Of a stretch of 30,109 bases of DNA, positions 13,708 through 20,790 are shown one piece after another. This stretch comes from a virus. The notes under the pieces were generated by a model. It saw only the letters and a list, made by a program, of their open reading frames with translations. It searched no databases and was not told where the DNA came from. The first letter of the stretch is position 1. Every line of letters begins with the position of its first letter. Location of the stretch: positions 1 to 30,109 of the IMG/VR virus record IMGVR_UViG_3300044981_000197, one strand, 5' to 3'. The translations under genes and the position numbers were made by a program.

Positions 13708-14065
13708 AATCGATCATCGTCGGCGAGACGCCTTCGACCGCCTGCTGTTGATAATCGGGGTTGCGCTCGTCATGCGCGGCGACCCAGTTATGGACTCCCA
13801 TCGCCTGCATCTCTTGCGAGCGCTGGAGTTGCTCGACGCCGACCGGGATCACTTCGCCTTGCGCGGGCGCCCCGGGCTCGACCTCCTCGACCCCGACGTC
13901 GGGCCAGCGATTGTCTTCGCCGCTGGGCAATCGACCGCCTAACCGCTGGGGCGGTTCGTCAGCGGGCAACGGCGGCGGGGTGCGGGAGATTGTGGTGGTG
14001 GTGGTGCGTTTGATGGCCATGGTCCGATCCTTCCAATTGATTGGAGGTCCGTCATACTCATGCAT
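13697..14065 (-). CDS. Hypothetical protein, Thr/Pro-rich N-terminus
   Basis: 122 aa from ATG 14065, 2 bp after the preceding stop, with GGAAGG about 9 nt upstream. An in-frame ATG at 14020 (MAIKRTTTTT) has an equally good GGAAGG at the same distance, giving 107 aa; I cannot decide between them. After a disordered front (SRTPPPLPADEPP) there is a more structured end (VIPVGVEQLQRSQEMQAMGV, NWVAAHDERNPDYQQQAVEG). No family recognised. Confidence 0.6.
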   Translation of the reverse strand: MHEYDGPPINWKDRTMAIKRTTTTTISRTPPPLPADEPPQRLGGRLPSGEDNRWPDVGVEEVEPGAPAQGEVIPVGVEQLQRSQEMQAMGVHNWVAAHDERNPDYQQQAVEGVSPTMIDYGR

Positions 14066-14067
14066 GG

Positions 14068-14379
14068 TCAGCGACCTTCCTTCAAATCCCGCAAAAGCGC
14101 AATCCCGCGCATCCGCTCATCCCCCGGCGGGCAATCGATCCAGTCGAGCGCGGGCAATGGGATGTCGATCCGTTCCGGCGGCAAAGCTGACAGATGCTGG
14201 TGTAAAGCTGACACATGCGGCGCGAGCGCAGTGAAGCACCGTTGCGGTTTGGGATAGTGCCAGACACGATAGCAATGGGCGTCGACTGGCGTCGCAAGGA
14301 AGATTAGTCCGACATGCCAATGTCGTCGGGGTCGTAACGCTTGCCATGCGCTTGTTGACCTTGCTTGTTCCCGCGCCAT
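14068..14379 (-). CDS. Hypothetical protein overlapping the primase/helicase end
   Basis: Up to 103 aa if it starts at ATG 14379, which overlaps the 3' end of the primase/helicase gene by 76 nt in another frame. The part beyond that overlap looks like real protein (VDAHCYRVWHYPKPQRCFTA, SALPPERIDIPLPALDWIDC, PPGDERMRGIALLRDLKEG). No ATG lies close to the helicase stop. A GTG near 14217 would give about 50 aa. A frameshift-made extension of the helicase is another option. Start uncertain. Confidence 0.5.
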   Translation of the reverse strand: MAREQARSTSAWQALRPRRHWHVGLIFLATPVDAHCYRVWHYPKPQRCFTALAPHVSALHQHLSALPPERIDIPLPALDWIDCPPGDERMRGIALLRDLKEGR

Positions 14380-16775
14380 GGCTCGCCCCCACTAGGTGAA
14401 ACGACATCGTTGTCGGCGAAATCATCGGGTCGAAAGTTCCAGTTCGGCGCAATCTCCAGATTGTGCGCTTCGCCCATCTTCTGCAGCAGCTTGCCATATT
14501 TGAACTTGAACTTGCGCAGGTCGCCGCGCGCCATCTCGATCACCCCCGCGCGCTCGAATTCGAGCAGCACCGCAGACGCCTCGACCTTGGTGCGCGAACC
14601 ATCGACCCGCTTGATCGCATCTCGCAATTGAACCGGACTGAACCATGCCGAAATATCCATCCCCTGGATCACTCGCGCATCGGCGACGATCGCTCGCGCC
14701 ACTTCGCGTGATTTCGACATCGTGGCCCGCACCACATTTTCGTCATCGCGCGACGACAGGCTGAGATCCTCCAACTCAGCCCGCTCGACGGCAATATCCA
14801 TGAAATAGCGCATGAGGTGTTGTTTAAATGGGACGCTTTGGAGGTTCGCTAGGACTGTATCGTAAAATGGTTTGAGCGTGCCTGTCCAGGCCAAAAATTC
14901 GTTGTCGGTCTTATGCATGTTCTGAGGGGTGTGGGACATGATGAAAAAGAAAGCCCGGTCCGCGGCGTCTTCTGGCGTTAGGCCAATGTCTGGCGAGTTG
15001 GTCGCCAAGATCAGCCGACTGGGAATGTAGTAGTCGCGCTGGTGCCCGAACTTGATCTGACCTGAGATCTTATCTTCGCGGACCAAGTTCTTGATGATGT
15101 TGATCGCGCCGACGCTCTCCATGCGCACTTCATCGACGAAGGTGATCAGCTTGCCGCGAAAGGGCGTAACCAAGAACTTGTCGTCGTCGAGCGACCCGGC
15201 CTTGGCTTGCCCGGCCATCTCTTGAAACAGCGCGCTCATAAAACTGATGCCAAACCGGCTCTTGCCGATCCCCTGGCCGCCGACCAAGATCGGGCAGACC
15301 TGCTGCTTGATCTCTGGATGCTGGATGATCCAGGCGATGAATTTCTTCAACCACATCATCTGGGCGTCGTTGTCTCGGGTTAAGAGCCCAAACATGCGGT
15401 CAACCATGCTGATCGCGGCGACCATGATTTGTGGGTCGATGACGCCCACCGGCTTGACGGCGAACCCGGGGAAGGTGTTGAGGATCCGATATTCGTCGGC
15501 GTAGCGATCGTCGCTGGTCACCAGCCCATGGGCGCGCGAATAGCGCAGGTAGGCTCCAGGCTCTTGGCCGGGATAGAACTCATGCAGCTCGACGTCGGTG
15601 CGGAGCTTCGATTGCGCATAAATCTGAAATGGATTGTATGACTTCTGACCAAAGAAAATCTGATCATCTTTGCCGTGACGAGCAAATAACGCCTTGTAGG
15701 TGAATTCGAACGGAAGGCCCTTAACCAGAGCATCGCGATCGACATACACATCGCCCGAGACATCATAGGTGTAGCGCTCGCTCATCACCTCGATCGCTTC
15801 GACGTCGCCGCCAGCGCGAAAGGCGCGCCGGACTCCGATCTTGGCCGCAACCCCGAGCGTCCGCTCCATCGCCGGCCAGCCCGAGATCGGCGCTTGGCGA
15901 TTGCGCTCAAGCTCTTGCTCGGCCCGGTGAAAGAAACCCTCCAGCGCCTTGGGCGCGCCCAGGCCGCCCAAGAACCGGATCAGCTCAGCCGCGCTGGCCC
16001 CGCCGTCGACCGGCGCCCAGCACAGGCCTTCGAGGCTCTTGCCCTTGGCGTTGACCGCCGGGCCGTCAATGAACGCCTCGCGCGCAATCCAGCCGCCGAG
16101 CGTGCGCAACAGGCTCTCGTCCCAAGGTCCATGGTCGAGATAGACATTGACCCAATAGCCGAGGGTGGCGAAAGCGATCGCCCGACAAAGGGTTTCCATA
16201 TTGGTCGCCGGCACGGGCCTGGCTTCGAGATCCTCGGCTCCCAGCTCCATATCGTCGGCTGCGGGCTTGCCCATCGGCCGCCAGACCATGGTCGTCCCGG
16301 CGAAGCGCGACCCCGGCAAAGGCGCGCTGTAATGGATGACCGGCTTGGCGCGCTTGGTCGGCGCCGGGGTGTAGGCGAGCTTGGTTTCGACCCAGGCGTT
16401 GGCGTTGTCGCGCGAACCGCGGGGCCAACGATCGATCCAGGCGTCCACGGAGTCGGGGTCGGCGATCTTGAAGAGAACGGAGCTGACCGGCTTAAGATGG
16501 CCGCCCCAGGCCGCCCGCGCGTCGACCTGAGAGGCGAAAAGCTTGAACCAGACGTCGTCGGGGGCCTTGATCTGCAGCTCGACGAAGCCATCGCGTAATT
16601 CAGCCCCGAGATTGCGCTCCTCGCCTTCGACTAGCCAGTCCTGGGTAATGGTTTGCTCGGGCCCCTCGACCGGGACCGCGCTTTCTTTCTTGAACCAGAC
16701 GGCCGAAACATTGAGGCGGCGTTGAGCAATGAAATTGACGGTTAAATTTCGCTGGATCGTGGTTAATTGTGGCAT
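14304..16775 (-). CDS. Primase/helicase with SF3-type (DUF5906-like) ATPase
   Basis: 823 aa from ATG 16775; an in-frame TTG at 16826 would add 17 residues and lies in a possible promoter. The SF3 ATPase is in the second half: Walker A GGQGIGKS (about residue 497), Walker B LITFVDEV (about 543), and motif C RLILATNSPD (about 587), followed by the Arg-containing segment DAADRAFFFIMS. This is the layout of phage D5/DUF5906-type helicases that open the origin and are usually fused to a primase. The N-terminal 400 residues probably hold the primase-like or adaptor part, but I cannot point to catalytic Asp residues. No DNA polymerase is present in the window. Confidence 0.85.
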   Translation of the reverse strand: MPQLTTIQRNLTVNFIAQRRLNVSAVWFKKESAVPVEGPEQTITQDWLVEGEERNLGAELRDGFVELQIKAPDDVWFKLFASQVDARAAWGGHLKPVSSVLFKIADPDSVDAWIDRWPRGSRDNANAWVETKLAYTPAPTKRAKPVIHYSAPLPGSRFAGTTMVWRPMGKPAADDMELGAEDLEARPVPATNMETLCRAIAFATLGYWVNVYLDHGPWDESLLRTLGGWIAREAFIDGPAVNAKGKSLEGLCWAPVDGGASAAELIRFLGGLGAPKALEGFFHRAEQELERNRQAPISGWPAMERTLGVAAKIGVRRAFRAGGDVEAIEVMSERYTYDVSGDVYVDRDALVKGLPFEFTYKALFARHGKDDQIFFGQKSYNPFQIYAQSKLRTDVELHEFYPGQEPGAYLRYSRAHGLVTSDDRYADEYRILNTFPGFAVKPVGVIDPQIMVAAISMVDRMFGLLTRDNDAQMMWLKKFIAWIIQHPEIKQQVCPILVGGQGIGKSRFGISFMSALFQEMAGQAKAGSLDDDKFLVTPFRGKLITFVDEVRMESVGAINIIKNLVREDKISGQIKFGHQRDYYIPSRLILATNSPDIGLTPEDAADRAFFFIMSHTPQNMHKTDNEFLAWTGTLKPFYDTVLANLQSVPFKQHLMRYFMDIAVERAELEDLSLSSRDDENVVRATMSKSREVARAIVADARVIQGMDISAWFSPVQLRDAIKRVDGSRTKVEASAVLLEFERAGVIEMARGDLRKFKFKYGKLLQKMGEAHNLEIAPNWNFRPDDFADNDVVSPSGGEPWRGNKQGQQAHGKRYDPDDIGMSD

Positions 16776-16945
16776 CGGCGCACCCGCGGGGAGTCGAGAT
16801 GTCGACCTGTTCGCCGGGGCTGTCAAACCGTGATGTGGACAGTTTCAAATTGCCCTGTTAGATGAGGCGCGAGGCTGTTTCGCACCCGGCCTCATGCGGA
16901 CCGTCAGACGGGCTCTAGCTTCTGGCTGCTGGAGCCCGTTACCGT
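16776..16945 (-). promoter_or_regulatory. Intergenic spacer with two stem-loops and a -35-like box
   Basis: ATGAGGC/GCCTCAT (16862-16868 with 16889-16895) and ACGGGCTC/GAGCCCGT (16908-16915 with 16932-16939) are perfect stems with 20- and 16-nt loops, downstream of the leftward gene ending at 16946. No U-run follows, so termination is uncertain. A perfect minus-strand TTGACA occupies 16821-16826, 46 nt before the primase/helicase ATG, but no good -10 lies 16-18 nt on. The spacer may hold both a terminator and a regulated promoter. Confidence 0.4.
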
Positions 16946-17326
16946 TTAAAGCGGTCCGAGTCGGGGGTATTTCCGATTGTATTCGGCTTTGTAGGCCGCG
17001 AGCGCATGGGGCAACGTGTTGTAGCCTTCGAGCGCCCGGGTCAGCGTTTCCGACACCCGCGCGATATTGATGTTGCTCACCCCCGAGTGCTGCAGGATCA
17101 TCTGATAGCTGAGCGAGGGATCGGCGACGCTGGTCGAGATGATCTTAATCTTGTCGCGCAGGATCTGCTCTTTGCTGCGTTTTTCGCCGGGCGTCTTTTG
17201 CACCGCCGTCTTGCGCTTGAGCCTGACCGCCCAAGCTTTGACCTGCGTCCGCCATTTGGCGTCAGTCCGCACCTCCCCGAGCGCCGCCGCCTCCATTTCC
17301 ATCCAAACCTTGCGCACCTCGCTCAT
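16946..17326 (-). CDS. Hypothetical protein, basic and helical
   Basis: 126 aa from ATG 17326 (MSEVRKVWMEMEAAALGEVR), overlapping the upstream gene by 65 nt. A Lys-rich middle (KRKTAVQKTPGEKRSKEQIL) is followed by a helical region (SLSYQMILQHSGVSNINIAR, VSETLTRALEGYNTLPHALA) that has a helix-turn-helix feel, and a basic Tyr-rich tail. DNA binding is possible but not shown. No family recognised. Confidence 0.6.
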   Translation of the reverse strand: MSEVRKVWMEMEAAALGEVRTDAKWRTQVKAWAVRLKRKTAVQKTPGEKRSKEQILRDKIKIISTSVADPSLSYQMILQHSGVSNINIARVSETLTRALEGYNTLPHALAAYKAEYNRKYPRLGPL

Positions 17327-17792
17327 GCTCGCTCCTCGCCGCCAACGCCGCGACCGCGCTCGCGGTGTATTTCGCCCAATCCGCCTGGGTGAGATCGATC
17401 TGCCGCGTTTCCGGCTTGCCCTCGATCTCCATATATTTTTCCATGCATAGCGTGCGGTCCTCGACCGCGACGATGCGCCAAGGGCCGACCCACATATGAT
17501 CGTCACACTGAAAGCCGCTCACGCCATCGCGCGGCACATCCTTGATGGTAAAGCGCGGCGGAAAGATCCCGAGCTTGGCGAGCGCGATCTTGGCCGGATC
17601 CGCAGCCAGCGGGATCTGCTTGCCCTCGACCCAGCTGAAGTGAAAGCGCCGGTAGTCACGCATGGTACTTTCGAACGCGGCGTCTTCCTGAAGGTATCGG
17701 GGTAGTTTCGGCCAACGGGCGCAATGCGTCTCGAAACGCTCACGCCAGTCGGGCTCCTCCAGCTCGACCGCGGCGGCCTCAAGCGGAGTCAT
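17262..17792 (-). CDS. Hypothetical protein
   Basis: 176 aa (MTPLEAAAVELEEPDWRERF start). It has a helical N-terminus, then a strand-rich middle (GIFPPRFTIKDVPRDGVSGF, DDHMWVGPWRIVAVEDRTLC). The C-terminal 35 residues are Ala/Gly-rich (VAALAARSEHERGAQGLDGN) and coincide with the overlap with the next gene, so they may be by-products of that overlap. No family recognised. Confidence 0.6.
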   Translation of the reverse strand: MTPLEAAAVELEEPDWRERFETHCARWPKLPRYLQEDAAFESTMRDYRRFHFSWVEGKQIPLAADPAKIALAKLGIFPPRFTIKDVPRDGVSGFQCDDHMWVGPWRIVAVEDRTLCMEKYMEIEGKPETRQIDLTQADWAKYTASAVAALAARSEHERGAQGLDGNGGGGARGGAD

Positions 17793-17958
17793 GCCGATCC
17801 CTGAGCGCGTCGGCCATTTGCTTCGCCTGCTCGGCCAAGGGCCGCATTTGCCGCGCGCAATATTTGACGCCGTCGCGGTAGCCCCAGAGATAGGAAGCGA
17901 TCATCAAAATGCTGACGACCGCCGCGATGGCGAGGCTCTCCCAGTTAAGATTAATCAC
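17779..17958 (-). CDS. Small single-pass membrane protein
   Basis: 59 aa from GTG 17958, overlapping the upstream stop; a TTG at 17964 is the alternative. After a short N-terminus a hydrophobic helix spans about residues 8-26 (LAIAAVVSILMIASYLWGY), followed by a basic/Gln-rich cytoplasmic-type helix (CARQMRPLAEQAKQMADALR). It resembles small phage inner-membrane proteins. The role is unknown; holin-like or spanin-like activity would be speculation. Confidence 0.55.
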   Translation of the reverse strand: MINLNWESLAIAAVVSILMIASYLWGYRDGVKYCARQMRPLAEQAKQMADALRDRHDSA

Positions 17959-18202
17959 GCGCAATCGCCTGCAGGTAATCCGCGCGCGACGGCGTGCAGG
18001 TTCTAAACTCGCAATGCCCCATCATCCAGAGCGTCTCGCGGTCCATTTGGCGCATCGTCTTAAGCATGCCCTTCAAGCCCTCGCGCGCCATTTTTAGCTC
18101 GCGCTTGAGCTGTTTGACCTCGGCCCTGAGTTCGGCGAGGGTCATGTCGCACGGCTTGCGCACTTTTTTGATCGGCGGGGTCAGTTCGACCACGGCTTTC
18201 AT
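17951..18202 (-). CDS. Coiled-coil protein with Cys-containing end
   Basis: 83 aa from ATG 18202, preceded by GGGAGGAAAA, one of the best ribosome sites in the window. A basic N-terminus (TPPIKKVRKP) is followed by a strong coiled coil (LAELRAEVKQLKRELKMARE, GLKGMLKTMRQMDRETLWMM) and the ending GHCEFRTCTPSRADYLQAIA. The CxxxxCxPSRxD end recalls the WCNCVPARHD end of the plus-strand coiled-coil protein at 10987. The two may share a short terminal motif. Confidence 0.65.
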   Translation of the reverse strand: MKAVVELTPPIKKVRKPCDMTLAELRAEVKQLKRELKMAREGLKGMLKTMRQMDRETLWMMGHCEFRTCTPSRADYLQAIARD

Positions 18203-18215
18203 GGCTTTTCCTCCC

Positions 18216-18482
18216 TCAAATCCAGGTTTCAACGATCTTGGAGTCGTCGCCCTCGGCGCGCGGCAGACAATGGAGCCCGGCGCCCTCGAAAACGCTGCGC
18301 AGCTCCTCCAAGGGCGCCATCAGATAGCAATCCTGCGGGCCGCCGGGCACATCGTGCCTCCGGGCGCAGAACCCATGCGGATAGTCCTTGGGATGGTCGT
18401 AGACGGTCCAGAAGGCGAGCACGCCGCGCTGGGCGGCGTTGTGCTGCAGCTGCAGGATGAACAGCGCCCGCTCGTCGATCAC
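18216..18482 (-). CDS. Hypothetical protein, beta/alpha, likely small enzyme-like fold
   Basis: 88 aa starting at GTG 18482, which overlaps the upstream TGA (GTGA). The sequence is well ordered: ALFILQLQHNAAQRGVLAFW, TVYDHPKDYPHGFCARRHDV, PGGPQDCYLMAPLEELRSVF and a final strand (LHCLPRAEGDDSKIVETWI). The pattern suggests a small alpha/beta fold. I do not recognise the family. Confidence 0.6.
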   Translation of the reverse strand: MIDERALFILQLQHNAAQRGVLAFWTVYDHPKDYPHGFCARRHDVPGGPQDCYLMAPLEELRSVFEGAGLHCLPRAEGDDSKIVETWI

Positions 18483-18832
18483 CGCGCTCGCCGCTGAGCT
18501 TCCTTGGCCATTTCCTTGTTGACCGCCTCGACCATGGCCTCGGTCACGAATTGCTCCCATGCGGCGTCCTCCCCCAGGCGTTCGATCAGGTCGTTGGTTT
18601 CCTTGGCGGCGTTCATGCGGCTGGAGGTCGGATAGCTGTCCGCTTCGCCGGTCAGGCATTTGTAGTAAATGGTGTTCTTGCCGACCTTGAAAGCGCGCGC
18701 CAGGATCGGCACTTTCACGTCCTTGCGCCAAAATAGGTTGATCGCCACCCGCTCTTCCGGGGTCAGGCCATCATCGCGCGCGCGGCGCTTGGTTCTGTAC
18801 ACAAGCGTCTCATCAAGTTGAGCCATAGTCAT
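18479..18832 (-). CDS. Helix-turn-helix DNA-binding protein
   Basis: 117 aa from ATG 18832, overlapping the HNH stop (ATGA); a second ATG two codons on is possible. The HTH lies at about residues 24-60: LTPEERVAINLFWRKDVKVP then ILARAFKVGKNTIYYKCLTG, with a resolvase/terminase-type recognition helix. A helical C-terminus follows (ETNDLIERLGEDAAWEQFVT, MVEAVNKEMAKEAQRR). The HTH order resembles the protein at 21603 (LTFAERCGLAFALRKGARAA, HVAEAFALSRATVSW). It could be a transcription regulator or a small-terminase-like protein; a better terminase candidate sits at 24112. Confidence 0.65.
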   Translation of the reverse strand: MTMAQLDETLVYRTKRRARDDGLTPEERVAINLFWRKDVKVPILARAFKVGKNTIYYKCLTGEADSYPTSSRMNAAKETNDLIERLGEDAAWEQFVTEAMVEAVNKEMAKEAQRRAR

Positions 18833-19251
18833 CTATATCGTCCTCGTTGAAGCTGACAAACATAAGCAACAGACATCCCATAAGCTTTAGCCAGCTTCCG
18901 TTGAGAAACGTGGTCCTTTAATTGTTTGACTTCCCAAACATCTCGATCTGAAAACTTAATCATATGAGTCACATTACGCCGACCCTTTGCATCCATATCC
19001 CGCACATTGTCCAACTGAGTTCCAACGAACAAATGATCTGGATTGACGCACAAGGAAACGTCGCACTTATGAAGAATTTTTAATCCTGGAGGGATCGGTC
19101 CTTTATGCAGCTTCCACGAAACGCGAGCCGCATATTCTGTTCCGATCATTGGGCGAGTTCCCTTGTTTGGCCCCGCCGCGCCAATCCATAACCAACAACC
19201 GCTATTAGGCTCTGGAATGTATTTTTGCTCAAATCGCAGCGCGATATTCAT
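18829..19251 (-). CDS. HNH endonuclease with C-terminal helix-turn-helix
   Basis: 140 aa from ATG 19251; a GTG at 19263 would add four residues. The HNH_3-type core reads IPEPNSGCWLW, VSWKLHKGPIPPGLKILHKC, DVSLCVNPDHLFVGTQLDN, with the catalytic His in LHKCD and the NPDHL motif. The C-terminus adds SQRKLAKAYGMSVAYVCQLQ, a helix-turn-helix that would help recognise a target site. It is AT-rich against the neighbours and has its own sigma70-like promoter (19275-19303). The core is closely similar to the HNH protein at 23820. Confidence 0.9.
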   Translation of the reverse strand: MNIALRFEQKYIPEPNSGCWLWIGAAGPNKGTRPMIGTEYAARVSWKLHKGPIPPGLKILHKCDVSLCVNPDHLFVGTQLDNVRDMDAKGRRNVTHMIKFSDRDVWEVKQLKDHVSQRKLAKAYGMSVAYVCQLQRGRYR

Positions 19252-19268
19252 CGTCCCGTCCACTTCGC

Positions 19269-19303
19269 AGTCCTAATGTAGCAACGATCGATCCTCAATT
19301 CAA
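19269..19303 (-). promoter_or_regulatory. Sigma70-like promoter for the HNH gene
   Basis: On the minus strand TTGAAT (19298-19303), a 17-nt spacer and TACATT (19275-19280) make a good sigma70 promoter, overlapping the end of the preceding gene. The -10 runs straight into AGGACT (19269-19274), the box also found at the other intergenic promoters. The start site would be near 19268, about 17 nt before the HNH ATG. Confidence 0.65.
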
Positions 19304-19534
19304 CGGTCGACCGAACGCCCGGGCGATCGCGGCGCGATCGATCGCCCGCTCCACCGCCTCGTCGACCTTGGCCATACCCTCTTCGACCTTGGCGCGCGCG
19401 CGTTCTTGGCGTTCGACCTCAAGCTCAATCTCGCGCAATTCCGCCGCGGTGATTTCTTTCTCCACCTCCATCAAGAGCTTGCGATCCTTGGCCCGCCGGC
19501 TGGCGCCGAACAGTTTTTCCCATTGATTTTTCAT
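19295..19534 (-). CDS. Hypothetical coiled-coil protein
   Basis: 79 aa from ATG 19534, overlapping the stop of the 29-aa gene (ATGA). It starts MKNQWEKLFGASRRAKDRK and continues as a highly charged coiled coil (LLMEVEKEITAAELREIELE, VERQERARAKVEEGMAKVDE). No family recognised. Coupling to the tiny membrane peptide suggests the two work together. Confidence 0.6.
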   Translation of the reverse strand: MKNQWEKLFGASRRAKDRKLLMEVEKEITAAELREIELEVERQERARAKVEEGMAKVDEAVERAIDRAAIARAFGRPLN

Positions 19535-19620
19535 TGCAGCCCCAAAAGGTTGATGAGGATCTGGCCGCCGTAGGCGACGGCGAACAGAAGGGCGAGGACG
19601 AGGAGCGGGTCTAGGCGCAT
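19531..19620 (-). CDS. 29-aa membrane micropeptide
   Basis: ATG 19620 lies within the last codons of the upstream gene and the TGA overlaps the next ATG (ATGA). After MRLDP comes a hydrophobic helix, LLVLALLFAVAYGGQILINL, ending LGLQ. This is a single transmembrane segment with almost nothing else. The exact start/stop interlocking is the main support for translation. Confidence 0.5.
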   Translation of the reverse strand: MRLDPLLVLALLFAVAYGGQILINLLGLQ

Positions 19621-19811
19621 CGCTCTTCCTTGTGCTTACGGCAGAGCGCGAGCAGCTCATGGCTGAGTCGCTCATGCAGGCCGTCGACGCTGACCAACAG
19701 CTCGCCGCGCAGCTGCGAGCGGTTGCGCGGGCAATGCTGATAGGTCGCCATCGCCTGAGCGATGGCGAGGGCCGTAGCCTGGACCGAAGCGGCGAGGTCG
19801 GCTGAGGTCAT
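19611..19811 (-). CDS. Hypothetical helical protein
   Basis: 66 aa. An Ala-rich helix (ADLAASVQATALAIAQAMAT), a turn with CPRNRSQ, and a second helix (LVSVDGLHERLSHELLALCR) with a basic His/Lys end. It overlaps the upstream gene as ATGA. No family recognised. Confidence 0.6.
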   Translation of the reverse strand: MTSADLAASVQATALAIAQAMATYQHCPRNRSQLRGELLVSVDGLHERLSHELLALCRKHKEERCA

Positions 19812-20083
19812 TTGATGTGGACCGCTTCAGTGATTTTCAGCACGACGCGCTTCCCGGCCGGGTCAAGCTTGCCGGTGTCGAACCAGCGCTTGGCGTCAAA
19901 GAGGGGTTCGAGGGTGAGTTCGAACGCGGTCGCGATCACGCCGCCGTGGCGAATGGCGCCCTCGGGCGAGATGAACCAATTGCGCCCATCTCGATCGATG
20001 AGGCGGCACAGCTCCTGGCTATCGGGATAGCGGTCCGCCGTCCCATCGCCGTTAGCGTGATACCAATAAACTTCAATCGACAC
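19808..20083 (-). CDS. Hypothetical protein
   Basis: 91 aa. Beta-rich with aromatic positions (MSIEVYWYHANGDGTADRYP, RDGRNWFISPEGAIRHGGVI) and a C-terminal strand (GKRVVLKITEAVHIK). It overlaps the gene upstream by 11 nt. Small alpha/beta or beta fold; no family recognised. Confidence 0.6.
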   Translation of the reverse strand: MSIEVYWYHANGDGTADRYPDSQELCRLIDRDGRNWFISPEGAIRHGGVIATAFELTLEPLFDAKRWFDTGKLDPAGKRVVLKITEAVHIK

Positions 20084-20390
20084 GGGTCACCTCGTAATCG
20101 CCATTGGGCTGTAGGATCAGGAGCCAGGCCCCTGAAGGGTAGAAAAAGACCTGCTCGTCGCCGATGGTGGTCATCGCCGCAGGCTTGAACGGCGGATCGC
20201 CGGGGTAGTGCAGGGTCATCGTCATGCGGTCGAGCTTGAAGCCTTTAAAGGGGCGATACCCGCCGCCATGGGCGTAACGATCGTTCAATTGATCTTTGAC
20301 CTTGCGTTCATCCTCGGGGATGAGGATGTCCCACAAGAACCCGAGATCGCCGGCGCAAAAGCGCCGGCTGAGGGCGACCCAGGTGGTCAC
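20073..20390 (-). CDS. Hypothetical protein
   Basis: 105 aa starting at GTG 20390, which overlaps the stop of the tiny membrane gene (GTGA). N-terminal part FCAGDLGFLWDILIPEDERK, then a beta-rich half (KLDRMTMTLHYPGDPPFKPA, DEQVFFYPSGAWLLILQPNG). It pairs with the next gene, which also has a YWYHANGDG-like beta start; both may belong to one complex. No family recognised. Confidence 0.55.
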   Translation of the reverse strand: MTTWVALSRRFCAGDLGFLWDILIPEDERKVKDQLNDRYAHGGGYRPFKGFKLDRMTMTLHYPGDPPFKPAAMTTIGDEQVFFYPSGAWLLILQPNGDYEVTRVD

Positions 20391-20467
20391 GCGTGCAGCG
20401 CCAAGATGCCGATGACGATGATCAGCGCCACCAAGAAACCAAAGCCTGCTCCATTGCCTTGCGCCAT
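20387..20467 (-). CDS. 26-aa membrane micropeptide
   Basis: ATG 20467 has GGAG 8-9 nt upstream. After MAQGNGAGF comes a hydrophobic helix GFLVALIIVIGILALHA. The TGA overlaps the next GTG. An in-frame ATG at 20521 would give a 44-aa form; a very strong AAAGGAGGTGA lies 15 nt before it, but that ATG is buried in the perfect inverted repeat at 20502-20528. Two forms from one frame are possible. Confidence 0.45.
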   Translation of the reverse strand: MAQGNGAGFGFLVALIIVIGILALHA

Positions 20468-20501
20468 TGTCTTCACTCCATTGCCGGCGATGTTGCCGTC
20501 A

Positions 20502-20528
20502 CTGCCCAATGGGTGCGCCATTGGGCAG
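20502..20528. repeat. Perfect 11-bp inverted repeat covering a start codon
   Basis: CTGCCCAATGG (20502-20512) and CCATTGGGCAG (20518-20528) form a perfect stem with a 5-nt loop. Read on the minus strand it follows an AAAGGAGGTGA ribosome site and covers the upstream ATG of the micropeptide. No U-run follows, so a translation-control hairpin is more likely than a terminator. Confidence 0.55.
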
Positions 20529-20546
20529 GAACCGCCTCACCTCCTT

Positions 20547-20789
20547 TCAAGCGTCGTAGTGCGAACGCTCCTCTTGCGCCGCGTCGATGTTCTCGATCGC
20601 GGCCACCACGCGCGACCACAGCCCATCTGTGGTCCGGTTGGCGCAGTGGATCGCCCAAGCGCGGGCGTTGGCGAGGCCGCGGTCCTCAATCAAGGCCTCG
20701 GCGGTTTCGTGCGCCTCGCGGCGCTTGGCGTGATCCCAGGCCTCTTGTTTTTGGCGAGCGAAGAACTCGCCCCGGCTTAACTTTCTCAT
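20547..20789 (-). CDS. Hypothetical helical protein
   Basis: 80 aa from ATG 20789, one base past the TGA of the upstream gene. A basic N-terminus (MRKLSRGEFFARQKQEAWDH), a charged helix (AKRREAHETAEALIEDRGLA) and a second helix with Trp (RTTDGLWSRVVAAIENIDAA). No family recognised. Confidence 0.6.
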   Translation of the reverse strand: MRKLSRGEFFARQKQEAWDHAKRREAHETAEALIEDRGLANARAWAIHCANRTTDGLWSRVVAAIENIDAAQEERSHYDA

Positions 20790-20790
20790 C

